Assembly (NCBI GenBank): GCA_963799975.1 | Contig: CAWCZF010000004.1 | Coordinates: 434,001-498,000 of the forward strand | Origin: Actinoallomurus sp963799975 | GTDB taxonomy: Bacteria > Actinomycetota > Actinomycetes > Streptosporangiales > Streptosporangiaceae | DNA: 64,000 nt | Direction of reading: 5' to 3' | In this document: positions 35,875 to 45,102 of the stretch, piece after piece | Layout of the letters: each line of letters starts with the position of its first letter | Numbering within the stretch: the stretch's first letter is position 1 | Position numbers and translations under genes: made by a program | Notes under the pieces: model-generated | The model's database searches: none | What the model was told of the DNA's origin: nothing | What the model saw: only the letters and a program-made list of their open reading frames with translations

Positions 35875-36252
35875 GGAGAGAGAACATCAAAGAGGCACGG
35901 GAGACAACGAACTACCCGTGAATTGGTGAGCACGACGTCAGGTGCGCCGGGGCCGGGTAACGGTAGGTGGCTCTGGGCGGTGGCGAGTGGCCGTCGGACG
36001 CGCTGGGGCGAGGTAGCAGGTCCCTGAAGGTCTGAGGCCGGTACGGAAGGGTTATGAGGAAGATCAGAGGAGAAGGGGAGGGTCATACGCCGTCGGATCG
36101 CCCGCTGCTGGTTGTGTCTCGCCGCGCGGGTACCGCAGTCCCATCAGAACGAGAGGTGGTCTCCGGTCACGCTTCCGCGATCCCCGCACTGCCCGCCGTC
36201 TCAGGTGGCCGGTGCGGATACGACAGGCCGACGTTCTCGTCGGTAGATGGTG
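35875..36252. other. Unexplained G-rich stretch without a gene
   Basis: The plus strand is strikingly purine/G-rich (36000-36110: GGGGCGAGG, GGAAGGG, GAAGATCAGAGGAG). A short frame at 36054-36263 has no recognisable domain. GTGCGCCGGGGCCGG at about 35941 recalls a group II intron 5' end, but no reverse transcriptase or domain V hairpin is seen. Confidence 0.35.
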
Positions 36253-36258
36253 TTGACA
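36253..36258 (+). promoter_or_regulatory. Possible -35 box of the MerR gene
   Basis: TTGACA lies about 60 bases upstream of the MerR ATG. A convincing -10 is not separable from the following hairpin, so the assignment is tentative. Confidence 0.3.
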
Positions 36259-36269
36259 CCTGAAACCCT

Positions 36270-36297
36270 GGGCCCCGGTGCTACGGCACCGGGGCCC
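36270..36297. terminator. Perfect 12-bp hairpin before the MerR gene
   Basis: GGGCCCCGGTGC (36270-36281), loop TACG, GCACCGGGGCCC (36286-36297). The perfect stem and 4-base loop make a very stable RNA structure. It lies 18 bases before the MerR ATG, so it may terminate upstream transcription or act as a leader structure. Confidence 0.6.
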
Positions 36298-36315
36298 TCA
36301 TGACGTGGAGGCTCA

Positions 36316-36636
36316 ATGGACCCAGCCGAGCAGAACATGTCCGACAAACTCGACGACGAGGACTACCCCGCCTACACCATGGGCCGTGCCGCGGAGATGC
36401 TCGGCACCACCCAGGGCTTCCTGCGCAGCCTGGACGAGGCGAAACTGATCACCCCCCAGCGCTCGACCGGCGGCCACCGCCGCTACTCCCGCTACCAACT
36501 CCGCCTCGCCGCCCGCGCCCGCGAACTCCTCGACCAAGGCACCCCCCTGGACGCCGCCTGCCGCATCATCATCCTCCAAGACCAACTCGCCGAAGCCCTC
36601 AGCCTCAACAACACCCAGACACTCCAAAACCACTGA
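36316..36636 (+). CDS. MerR-family regulator, short form
   Basis: 106 residues with a GGAGG box before the ATG. The MerR winged helix covers about residues 18-75: YPAYTMGRAAEMLGTTQGFL, SLDEAKLITPQRSTGGHRRY and SRYQLRLAARARELLDQGTP. A short helical tail (IIILQDQLAEALSLN) replaces any long effector domain. Such minimal MerR proteins are common in actinobacteria and their ligands are mostly unknown. The gene stands alone between the Wadjet and T7SS regions. Confidence 0.88.
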   Translation: MDPAEQNMSDKLDDEDYPAYTMGRAAEMLGTTQGFLRSLDEAKLITPQRSTGGHRRYSRYQLRLAARARELLDQGTPLDAACRIIILQDQLAEALSLNNTQTLQNH

Positions 36637-37165
36637 ACCCGCGCGACGGGACCCAGGCGGTGCACGGATCGGCGCGGACCAGAGAGCGCGCCTCAATGAC
36701 CAGCCTGACCGCGCAGGCGGGCGCAGGAGAGCCGGATCTCCGGGAGCGAATCCCTACCGCTGCCTCACTTGGGGCGTGCTGCGGGCCGTGGGCCAATGCC
36801 CTCGACCGACGCAAGCCGGCCCCCAACCCGGTCAAAGCGCACAAGCAGCAGACGGACCCGGGTGTACGCCCTGCTCGATCACCCCGTCGATGTCCCCATG
36901 CCGTACGGCTAGGCTCCCAGCGAGGGCCGCTCGTACCCGAGTGAGACCTTGTCTGAAAGGCCTGACCCGGCTCTGGGCCCGGTGCCACTCGAAATCTTCG
37001 ATCGACTGGCCGTCCACCCTTGTTGGCCCTGACCCGCTCCAACGCCTCCCACACAACCCACCTGGGAATTCAATCGGCTTGTCCTGCGAGCTTGACCCGC
37101 CGATCTCCAGCCGACCGGTCGCATCTCCGCGGAGCGGATCGTGGGTGCCGTGAGCCGGTGGAGGG
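36637..37165. other. No gene seen
   Basis: About 530 bases without a recognisable domain. A plus-strand frame from 36696 to 36944 lacks similarity to anything I know, and codon usage looks random. It is probably the spacer between MerR and the end of the T7SS operon. Confidence 0.45.
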
Positions 37166-39526
37166 TCATTCGCTACCTGGGCCGACGTGGAATCGCTCCG
37201 GGCGATCGAGTGGCCGCATGCGGTCCGGTGGGAGGGCGTCGCGCTTTTCCATCCAGGCCAGGAGTCGCTCGCCGGCCTGGCGATCGCGTACGCCGGCCGG
37301 GTCGTCCTCGCCGGTCGTCTCGCGTAGGAGGATTCTGGCGCGGGTTCTTTCCATCACTCCGATGACGGAGAAGCACGTACCGGGCGGGAAGGTCACCTCC
37401 TGTTCGTCACCGGGCCCGCCGAACAGGACCGTTCGCCGGCCGGTGCTCGACCAGACGGCCAACTCCACAGGTGCGGCGAGGTCGGCGTCGAGCGCGGGCA
37501 CCCCAGAGATCGCGGCGGGCTCGGTGAGCACCTGGCCGGGGACGTACGCGGTCAGGTCGTGCGCTTCGGCGTGGGCGGCGAGGAGCACGGGTCCGCGGTG
37601 GCTGGGCAGGTGGCGGAGGCCCGATCCGAGGCAGTGGAGGAACGCGGCCGGGCTTCCTGTGTCACCTCGCCGCGCGGACGCGACGAGCTCGGCGCGGGAC
37701 AGTGGCATACCTTCGTCGAGGTGATGGAGCAGGACGGCGACCAGATCCGTCCTGACATCCTCATCGAGGGTGGCCCGCAACCCCGGCAGGCGCGCCACAA
37801 CCTGGTCGACCCGCCCGGCGTATCGCTGGAAGCGCGCGCCGACGAGCGCTCTGAGCGCCGCCCGATCCTCGGTGGTGGCCGGCCGGTGCGGGACCGGGAC
37901 GCTCCGGATGGCCGGGGCCGGACGACCGGCGGGAATGTACGCGTCAGTGTCGGCCGGGCCGGTGGAGACGGTTCTCTCCGGAAGCGCGCCGGCCGGACCG
38001 GACGCGGTGACCGGCCCGTCGGCTTGCGTGGTGACGAGCCGCGCCGGAGCAGGATCCGGTACCCCGGCCGGGGCGGGGACGGTGGAGGTGAGCGTGGGCC
38101 TGGCAGGGACGGGCGGGGCTTCGCGGCCGAGCCACTCCAGGTGGTGCATCCGGGCGATGAAACGGGCCACGGCCTCGTCCGCCGGGTCTGGTGGGAACGC
38201 CACGAGCATGCCGAGGGGTGCCTGCGGCGAGTGCCGCAGGTCGGTGAGCACCCTCATGAACTCTTCCCAGACCACTTCCGGGACCGGATGGTCTTCACCG
38301 CCGACGATCAATAGTGGGTGGCGCTGATCTGGGGGGCGAAGGCGGGGGCCGCCGGTCGGCGGGCCCTCGGCCGGGCGAAGCCACAGGCCCGCCGGGATGG
38401 CTTCCAGTTCCCAGTCGGCCAGGGTCCGGATGACGCTGAGGCGTGCTCCCTTGGTGGCGCCGAGGACGCGGGCGTGCTGTCCGAGGTCGGACGCCGGGTG
38501 TTCGACGGCGGCGTCCGTGGCCGGCAGGGCACCGGCCTGAATCCTCGCCTCGGGCGGTCGATCCGCACTGGAGGATGAGCACGGGTGGCCGGTTCGCCAC
38601 GCTGAGGGGAGTACGCGGCGGTGCCTCCATGAGGCGGTGAGTTCGAGGAGCCACGGCTCCCAGGTGGGGCGGCCGGCGACGTCCACGAACATGCAGGAAT
38701 CCTGCATCGGGAGGCCGATGGCGGCGCGGACGTCTCCGCTGAGGAGGTCGGACAGGGCGGCGGCCATCCGGGCGAGTTCGGCGGGCGGTGACCACGGGGC
38801 CGCGAACGTGAGGCTTTGGGTGTCGAGGGGCCCGATCTTCGCCAGCGCGCCGGCCAACTCGGCCGTTGTGAGGTCCGGGTGGTCCGGGCTGCCGGCGCCG
38901 AGCAGGAAGGTGCCCTCGGGGACCGACGCGATGTCGGCAGCGGGCGGCGTGCAGCCATCGGCCGTGACCCAGCATCCGGCGGCGATCGTCGTCACGGCCG
39001 GTCCAGGAGGCCGGGTGAGGCCCTCGCTGTTTCCGGTCCCTCCGGCGTCCGCTGGGGGCCAGACGGGGCCCAGGCGTCTGGGGACGTCATGGGGTGCGCA
39101 CTGCCACCACGACACCGTGTCACCGCCGCTCACCCGCAGGACGCCGTCCGGGTCGACCGAGACGACGCCGTCGGGGGCGATCACCGGCAGGCCCGCGGCG
39201 GCGGCGACCCGTTCCGCAGGCCGCGTCCCTGCCACCAGGGTGGCCAGGCCGGACGCCGCCAGGACGAGGGTCGACGCGCCACGTTCCACGGCGATCCGGG
39301 CGAGGTCGTCCAGCCAGGCATGGAGTACCGACGCGGCGTCGGAGGCGGCGGCGAGGAGTACCAGCGCCTCACGTACGGCGGGCAGGGCGGTCAGCGCGGA
39401 GTGCAGGTTCGCGCCCGGCTCCCCCGCCGGCGCGATGACGAAATGAGGACCGACCGCGCACAGTGACGCCGGCACGTGCCCTTCGGCGGCGCCGACCGGG
39501 AGGAGCGTCATCGAATGCCTCCGCAC
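37166..39526 (-). CDS. T7SS-locus protein with C-terminal ADP-ribosyltransferase-like domain
   Basis: 786 residues (an ATG at 39511 is an alternative start), following eccC on the same strand after a 43-base gap. The N-terminal half has alternating beta/alpha segments (RGASTLVLAASGLATLVAG, PVIAPDGVVSVDPDG, SVPEGTFLLGAG). A proline-rich linker at about 500-570 precedes a helical region. The last about 150 residues show an R-S-ExE layout: R644 (SHRGPVLLA), S674 (PAAISGVP) and E708/E710 (DEQEVTFPPGTCFSV). The EVxFPPGTxFxV stretch is typical of the ADP-ribosyltransferase fold. It could be a secreted or cytosolic modifier linked to EccC; the catalytic call is inference. Confidence 0.6.
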   Translation of the reverse strand: MRRHSMTLLPVGAAEGHVPASLCAVGPHFVIAPAGEPGANLHSALTALPAVREALVLLAAASDAASVLHAWLDDLARIAVERGASTLVLAASGLATLVAGTRPAERVAAAAGLPVIAPDGVVSVDPDGVLRVSGGDTVSWWQCAPHDVPRRLGPVWPPADAGGTGNSEGLTRPPGPAVTTIAAGCWVTADGCTPPAADIASVPEGTFLLGAGSPDHPDLTTAELAGALAKIGPLDTQSLTFAAPWSPPAELARMAAALSDLLSGDVRAAIGLPMQDSCMFVDVAGRPTWEPWLLELTASWRHRRVLPSAWRTGHPCSSSSADRPPEARIQAGALPATDAAVEHPASDLGQHARVLGATKGARLSVIRTLADWELEAIPAGLWLRPAEGPPTGGPRLRPPDQRHPLLIVGGEDHPVPEVVWEEFMRVLTDLRHSPQAPLGMLVAFPPDPADEAVARFIARMHHLEWLGREAPPVPARPTLTSTVPAPAGVPDPAPARLVTTQADGPVTASGPAGALPERTVSTGPADTDAYIPAGRPAPAIRSVPVPHRPATTEDRAALRALVGARFQRYAGRVDQVVARLPGLRATLDEDVRTDLVAVLLHHLDEGMPLSRAELVASARRGDTGSPAAFLHCLGSGLRHLPSHRGPVLLAAHAEAHDLTAYVPGQVLTEPAAISGVPALDADLAAPVELAVWSSTGRRTVLFGGPGDEQEVTFPPGTCFSVIGVMERTRARILLRETTGEDDPAGVRDRQAGERLLAWMEKRDALPPDRMRPLDRPERFHVGPGSE

Positions 39527-39569
39527 CGGAGCGGGCGACCCGCGAACCCGCCCACCCGTGGCCGGCCCC

Positions 39570-42500
39570 TCACCGCTCCTCCTTGGACAGCAGCGCGGTC
39601 TGGATCTGGGTCGTCCTTCGCCGGGTGATGTGCAGGGCGCGTCCGGCCGCGAGCCGCTTCGGCTTGACGTTGCCGAACAACAGACCCTCCGACGGCGGGC
39701 AGGACAGCATGACCGCCGGTGTGTTGACCTCCTGGAGCCGCCGCAGCAGCGGGTCGCTCAGCGCTCTCCCGATGCCGTTGGCGCTCCGGGCGACGATCAG
39801 GTGCAGCCCGATCTCGGTGCCCTGGGCCAGGTGGTCGAGCAGCGCCCCGAACGGATGGGCCGTGGAGGACGTCGCGACGAGGTCGTAGTCGTCCACCACG
39901 ATGAACAGCTCCGGCCCCTCCCACCAGTCCCGCAGTTTCAGCCGCCCGAGCGGAATGTCGGCCGACGGCACTCGGTTCTTCATCGCACGTGCCGCGCCTT
40001 CCACGCTCTGCCGCAGTACGTCGACCGCGACCGCGTATCCGAGGCGCTGCTCATCCGGTACGACGTCGTGCAGCTCACGCCGGAAGTCCACCAGCATGAT
40101 CTTGGCTTCGGGCGGCGAGTACGCCCGCAGCACCGAACGCGTGATCAGCTTCAGCAGGTTCGTCTTACCGGACTCGCTGTCGCCGACCACGATCAGGTGT
40201 GGCGACTCCTCGAAGTCATGCCAGATCGGGGCGATCTCGGTCTCCTCCACGCCGAGGGGCACCTGGAGCCGCCCGCGTGGAGCGGGCAGCTCGGCGGCGT
40301 CGAGCAGCAGGGGCAGCATCCGCACCTCGGGCGCGCGGCGGCCCGTCCAGGAGTCGGCGAGCGCGTCGACCAGGTCGGCGACGCCCTCGCTCAGGTCCGA
40401 CGTCTCGCCCGAGCCGTCCATGCGCGGCAGCGCGGTGAGGAAGTGCAGTTGGTCGGCGGTGAGGCCGCGGCCGGGGGCGTTGGGCACCTTCGCGGCGGCG
40501 CGCATGTTGATCATCGAGTCGACCGGGTCGCCGAGCCGCAGCTCGAACCGCGTCTGCAACTGGTCGCGCAGCCCGCCGCCGACCTCTCCCCACCGCGTGG
40601 TGCCGACCACCAGGTGGACGCCGTAGTTGAGACCACGCTGTGAGATGAGAGTCAGCGGCTGCACCAGGTCGGCGAACTCCTGTCGCAGAGTGTTCCAGCC
40701 GTCGATGACCAGGAACACGTCGCCATGCGCCTCGTCCGGTAGCTCACCGGCGGCGCGGCGCCGCCGGAACGCGCTGGTCGAGTCGATCCCCAGCTCGGCG
40801 AAGTACTTCTCCCGGCGGGTGATGATGCCGTTGACCTCGGCGACCGTACGCAGCACCCGCTCGGCGTCGTGGCGACCCGTCACTCCGCCGACGTGCGGCA
40901 GGCGGCGCAGCGAGGCCAGCGTGCCGCCGCCGAAGTCCAGGCAGTAGAACTGCACCTCCTCCGGCGTGTGGGTGAGCGCCAGTGCAGTGATCAGCGTGCG
41001 CAGCAGCGTGCTCTTGCCGCTCTGCGGGGCACCGGCGATGCCGACGTGGCCGCCGGCGCCCGACAGGTCGGCGACGAGCAGGTCGCGCAGCTGCTGGAAG
41101 GGCCGGTCGATCACGCCCACCGGCACACGCAAGGCGCCGCGCTCGGTCTCGGGGCTCAGCCCGTACGCGGGGTGCGGCGCGAGCGGCGGGAGCAGCTCGT
41201 CCAGCGACGGCGGGACGTCGAGGGGCGGCAGCCAGACCTGGTAAGCGAGCGGCCCCGCGTCGGCCAGCCGGTCCACCGCGACCTCGAGCAGCGATCGGCC
41301 GTCTTCGGGCTCCGGCACGTCGTCTGTGAGGTCGTCGGCGACCAGCCGAGGCGCCACGTAGGAAGTCCCGTACGCCACCACCTGCCCGGCCACCACCCCC
41401 GCGCGCGAGGGGCGCCGCTTGGGCTGGTAGGCACCCGAGACGTAGGCCGCCTTGAACCGCGTCAGTGTGGAGATGTCGCTGCGCAGGAAGCCGTTGCCCG
41501 GCTGGGCGGGCAGCTGGTACGCGTCGGGCACGCCCAGCACGCCACGGCTCTCCATGGCCGAGAACGTCCGCAGGCCGATGCGGTAGGACAGATGTGACTC
41601 CAGCGCGTGCATGCGTCCCTCGTCCAGCCGCTGCGACGCGAGCAGCAGGTGGACGCCGAGCGACCGGCCGAGCCGCCCGATCATGATGAACAGGTCCATG
41701 AAGTCGCGGTGTGCGGCGAGCAGCTCGGAGAACTCGTCCACCACCACGAACAGCGTCGGAAGCGGGACCAGTGCCGCCCCCGCCGCGCGTGCCTTCTCGT
41801 ACTCCAGGAGCGAGCTGTGGTTGCCCGCCGACCGCAGCAGCTCCTGGCGCCGGACCATCTCGCCGTGCAGGGCGTCGCGCATGCGGTCCACCAGAGACGC
41901 CTCGTCGACCAGGTTGGTGATCACCGCGGAGGTGTGCGGCAGCCGGTCGAGGCCGAGGAAGGTCGCGCCGCCCTTGAAGTCGACCAGCACGAAGTTCAGC
42001 GTCTCGGACGAGTGCGTCATCGCCAGAGCCAGCACCAGCGTACGCAGCAGCTCGGACTTGCCCGAGCCGGTCGCACCGATGAGCATGCCGTGCGGCCCCA
42101 TGCCCTCCTGTGCCGACTCCTTGATGTCCAGGTCCACCGGCGAACCGTCGGCGGTGATCCCGAGCGGCACGCGCAGCCGGTCCGAAAGGTCACGCATGTC
42201 CCAGCGCGCCTGTACGTCGTGGGTGGCCAGGTCGTCGATGCCCAGCAGGGTGGTGAGGTCGAAGTCGGTGGCCAGCGGCTCGCTGGTCTCGGTCGAGTCG
42301 CCCAGCCGGTACGGCGCGAGCCGTACGGCCAGCCGGCGCGCCGCCTCCAGCGGCAGGGCGTCCGGCGTGCCCAGCGGGGTGACCTTGTCCTTGCGGTTAC
42401 GGTCGGCGCCGACCATCGCGAGCCCGCCGTTCTCGATGCGCAGCCGCAGCGTGGCCCGGTCGGCCTTCCACTCCAGGGCGTCGGCGAGGTCGATGACGAC

Positions 42501-43589
42501 CGTGTTGCGGTACCCACCGAGCGCGAGGCGGCTCGTGCCCGGCACCGTCGGGCCGTCCAGCACGACAACCGTGAACGGCTCGTCCCGGCTCGGTACGGCC
42601 TCGGCCTCGTGCGGCGGACGGCCCGTGAACTCCTCGCCGAGCAGTTCCTCCACCTCGCCGACCGAGCCGCCCACCAGGCGCAGCGCACCCGCGCCGTCGA
42701 CCTGCGTGGAGTGCAGCGCGTGCGGCAGCCACTTGGCCCACTCCCAGTCGGCGCGACGTGCCGGCCCGGCGGCGATCGCCACGCGCAACTCGTCCGGGGC
42801 GTGGAACAGCGACAGCTGGGCCAGCGTCGCCCGCACCATGGCACGCGCGGCCTCCGCGTCGTCGGAACGCACGAGAAGCCGGGCGAAACCCCGCAGGTAG
42901 ATGAGCGCCGGCTGCTCGCCGACCGTGCCGTACGCGTGGATGAAGCGGCGCAGCGCGTGGGCGCACAGCGGCTCCAGGTCCTCGACCGGCTTGGTCGCGA
43001 GCGGCGCCAGCTTGACCGCGAGCCGCTGCGGGCCCGTACCGATCCGTACGTCGCTGAAGTCCGGATGCGACGGGCGGCGTTCCCACAGGCGTGACGTCCT
43101 GACCAGTGACCCCAGCTCTCCCGGTGCGGGGTGCCGCCAGGCCAGCGCCAGCCGCTGCTGGTCGATCGTCTTGCGCACCTGACGGCGCATCTGCGACAGG
43201 TAGCGCAGATAGTCACGCCGCTCGGCGCGCAGCTCGCGCTTGCGGTCGCCGGCCGTGCGCAACAGCTGGGCGGCCAGCATGCCGACTGCGGCGAGCGCCA
43301 TCATGCCGATCGCCACGTACGTGAGCGCGTCGCTGCCGCCGCCGGGCCGCAGGAAGATGAAGACCATCGCCAGCGAGCTCAGCGCCATGGGCGCCATGGT
43401 GATCATGTTCGAGACGCCGCTCTGCGGTTCCGGCAGGCCGGGCGGCTCTTGGAGCTGGATCTCCCCGTCCGGCATCTCCGGGCCGGGCCGACGGGCCGTT
43501 CGGTTGATCAGGACCACGCTCAACGAAGGCCTCCTCACCCACGGCGCATATCTGCCCGGTAGACGGCGCCCGGGCGCCGCCTGGTTCAT
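39570..43589 (-). CDS. eccC: Type VII secretion ATPase EccC (fused EccCa-EccCb)
   Basis: 1,339 residues. Two membrane helices (about 61-81 and 88-110) precede a DUF region and three FtsK/SpoIIIE ATPase modules. Walker A motifs are GATGSGKS (505-512), GAPQSGKS (853-860) and GDSESGKT (1136-1143). Walker B is VVVDEF (615-620) in the first module, whereas the second (VIDGW) and third (VVDDY) lack the catalytic glutamate. This fits the known pattern in which the first domain is the engine and the later ones bind substrates. It is the motor of the membrane complex and is divergent from eccD across 119 bases. Confidence 0.95.
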   Translation of the reverse strand: MNQAAPGRRLPGRYAPWVRRPSLSVVLINRTARRPGPEMPDGEIQLQEPPGLPEPQSGVSNMITMAPMALSSLAMVFIFLRPGGGSDALTYVAIGMMALAAVGMLAAQLLRTAGDRKRELRAERRDYLRYLSQMRRQVRKTIDQQRLALAWRHPAPGELGSLVRTSRLWERRPSHPDFSDVRIGTGPQRLAVKLAPLATKPVEDLEPLCAHALRRFIHAYGTVGEQPALIYLRGFARLLVRSDDAEAARAMVRATLAQLSLFHAPDELRVAIAAGPARRADWEWAKWLPHALHSTQVDGAGALRLVGGSVGEVEELLGEEFTGRPPHEAEAVPSRDEPFTVVVLDGPTVPGTSRLALGGYRNTVVIDLADALEWKADRATLRLRIENGGLAMVGADRNRKDKVTPLGTPDALPLEAARRLAVRLAPYRLGDSTETSEPLATDFDLTTLLGIDDLATHDVQARWDMRDLSDRLRVPLGITADGSPVDLDIKESAQEGMGPHGMLIGATGSGKSELLRTLVLALAMTHSSETLNFVLVDFKGGATFLGLDRLPHTSAVITNLVDEASLVDRMRDALHGEMVRRQELLRSAGNHSSLLEYEKARAAGAALVPLPTLFVVVDEFSELLAAHRDFMDLFIMIGRLGRSLGVHLLLASQRLDEGRMHALESHLSYRIGLRTFSAMESRGVLGVPDAYQLPAQPGNGFLRSDISTLTRFKAAYVSGAYQPKRRPSRAGVVAGQVVAYGTSYVAPRLVADDLTDDVPEPEDGRSLLEVAVDRLADAGPLAYQVWLPPLDVPPSLDELLPPLAPHPAYGLSPETERGALRVPVGVIDRPFQQLRDLLVADLSGAGGHVGIAGAPQSGKSTLLRTLITALALTHTPEEVQFYCLDFGGGTLASLRRLPHVGGVTGRHDAERVLRTVAEVNGIITRREKYFAELGIDSTSAFRRRRAAGELPDEAHGDVFLVIDGWNTLRQEFADLVQPLTLISQRGLNYGVHLVVGTTRWGEVGGGLRDQLQTRFELRLGDPVDSMINMRAAAKVPNAPGRGLTADQLHFLTALPRMDGSGETSDLSEGVADLVDALADSWTGRRAPEVRMLPLLLDAAELPAPRGRLQVPLGVEETEIAPIWHDFEESPHLIVVGDSESGKTNLLKLITRSVLRAYSPPEAKIMLVDFRRELHDVVPDEQRLGYAVAVDVLRQSVEGAARAMKNRVPSADIPLGRLKLRDWWEGPELFIVVDDYDLVATSSTAHPFGALLDHLAQGTEIGLHLIVARSANGIGRALSDPLLRRLQEVNTPAVMLSCPPSEGLLFGNVKPKRLAAGRALHITRRRTTQIQTALLSKEER

Positions 43590-43708
43590 TCGCGAACCTC
43601 GATGAACTCCCTGGCGTCCGCGCCCCGTTGACCGGGTGGGCGCAGGCCGCGCCCCGACGACATGCCCGCGCCGTGGCGCGGGCCGGCCGCAGGGAGAGTG
43701 AGAAACGC

Positions 43709-45089
43709 GTGAACAGTGCCGCCGCCGGACTGTGCCGGCTGAGGTTCCGCGCGCCAGAGACGGTGTTCGAGCTGGCGGTCCCCGCCGACGTGCCGCTGGC
43801 CGACCTGCTCCCGGCGATCATGGGACACGCCGACGCGGACCTGGAGGAGAAGGGCCTGGACCACGGCGGCTGGGTCCTGCAGTGCCTCGGGGCGGACCCG
43901 CTGGACGAAGAACGCACCGCCGCGTCGCTCGGCCTGCACGACGGGGACGAGCTGTACTTCCGCCCGCGCCGCGCGGCGATGCCGCCCGTGCACTTCGACG
44001 ATCTCGTGGACGGTGTCGCCACCGGGACGCGGAGCCGCGGTGACTCCTGGCGCCCCGAGACCACCTACCGCACCGCGATCGCCATCGCCTCCCTCGCACT
44101 GGCCGGCGGCCTGGCCGTGCTCGTCCTGCCCGGCCCCGCGCACCTGCGCGCGCTCGCCGCCACGCTCGTCGGGGCCTTGCTGCTGCTCGGGGCGGCCAGC
44201 GCCTCGCGTGCCGTCGCCGACGCCAGGGCCGGGACGCTGCTGGGCGCGGCGGCCGTCCCGTACGCGGCGCTCGCGGGACTGCTGCTACCCACCGGCGCCG
44301 GCGGGCCCGACCTGACCGGCGCGCGGCTGCTCGCCGCCGGCTCGGCCGCGGCCGGCGCGGCGGTCCTCGCGCTGGCCGCGGTGGCCTGTTCGGCGCCGCT
44401 GTTCCTCGGCATCGTGCTCGTCGCGGTACTCGGTGTCGGGGCGGGCGTGCTGTCGCTGTACGGCGTGTCCCCGGAGTCGTCGGCCGCGGTCATCGTCGTG
44501 GTGACGGTGTTCGTCGGGGCGTTCATCCCCGGCCTGTCGTTCCGCCTCTCCGGGCTCCGGCTTCCGCTGCTGCCGCGCAACGCCGAGGAGCTCCAGGAGG
44601 ATATCGAGCCGTTCCCGGCCGAGGAGGTCATCGCGCGGACCACCGTCGCGAACGCCTATCATGACCTCCCTGCAGGTCGCCGCCGCTTCCGTCTGCGCCG
44701 TCGCCGGCACCCTGCTGGGACTCGCCGGCGGCTGGGCGCCGCGGACGATGGCGGCGGTGCTCGGGCTCCTGCTCGTGCTGCACGCGCGCGCCATCGGCAG
44801 CATGTGGCAGCGCTTCGCGATGCTGGTCCCCGGGGTGGCGGCGGGCGGGCTGCTGCTCGCCCGGGACGTTCTCGACGAGAACGTCCCGGGCCGGATGACG
44901 GTCCTGGCCGGTCTCCTCGGCGTCGCCTGCGCGCTGCTGGTGGTGGCCTGGACCATCCCAGGACGCCGGCTGCTCCCGTACTGGGGGCGGGCGGCCGACA
45001 TGCTGCACACCCTCGCGGCGATCAGCCTGTTCCCGCTGACCCTCTTCGTGACCGGCGCCTTCCACGCGCTGCGTGCCATCAGCGGCTGA
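43709..45089 (+). CDS. eccD: Type VII secretion membrane channel protein EccD, one frameshift
   Basis: GTG start with AGGGAGAG upstream. The N-terminal ubiquitin-like domain (LCRLRFRAPETVFELAVPAD to LGLHDGDELYF, about residues 5-90) is followed by about eleven membrane helices. From about 44,658 the protein changes frame: upstream ends ARTTVANAY and the continuation MTSLQVAAASVCAVAG is in the next frame, finishing at 45089 (FVTGAFHALRAISG). One extra base (TATC where TAC is expected) explains it. EccD forms the central pore of the ESX membrane complex. If genuine, the frameshift would abolish secretion. Confidence 0.9.
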
Positions 45090-45102
45090 CGGAGGCACAC
45101 GG

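Noticed and set aside
35935..36110. Group II intron-like start GTGCGCC and purine-rich stretch
   Set aside because: No reverse transcriptase, no domain V/VI hairpin and no matching 3' end were found.
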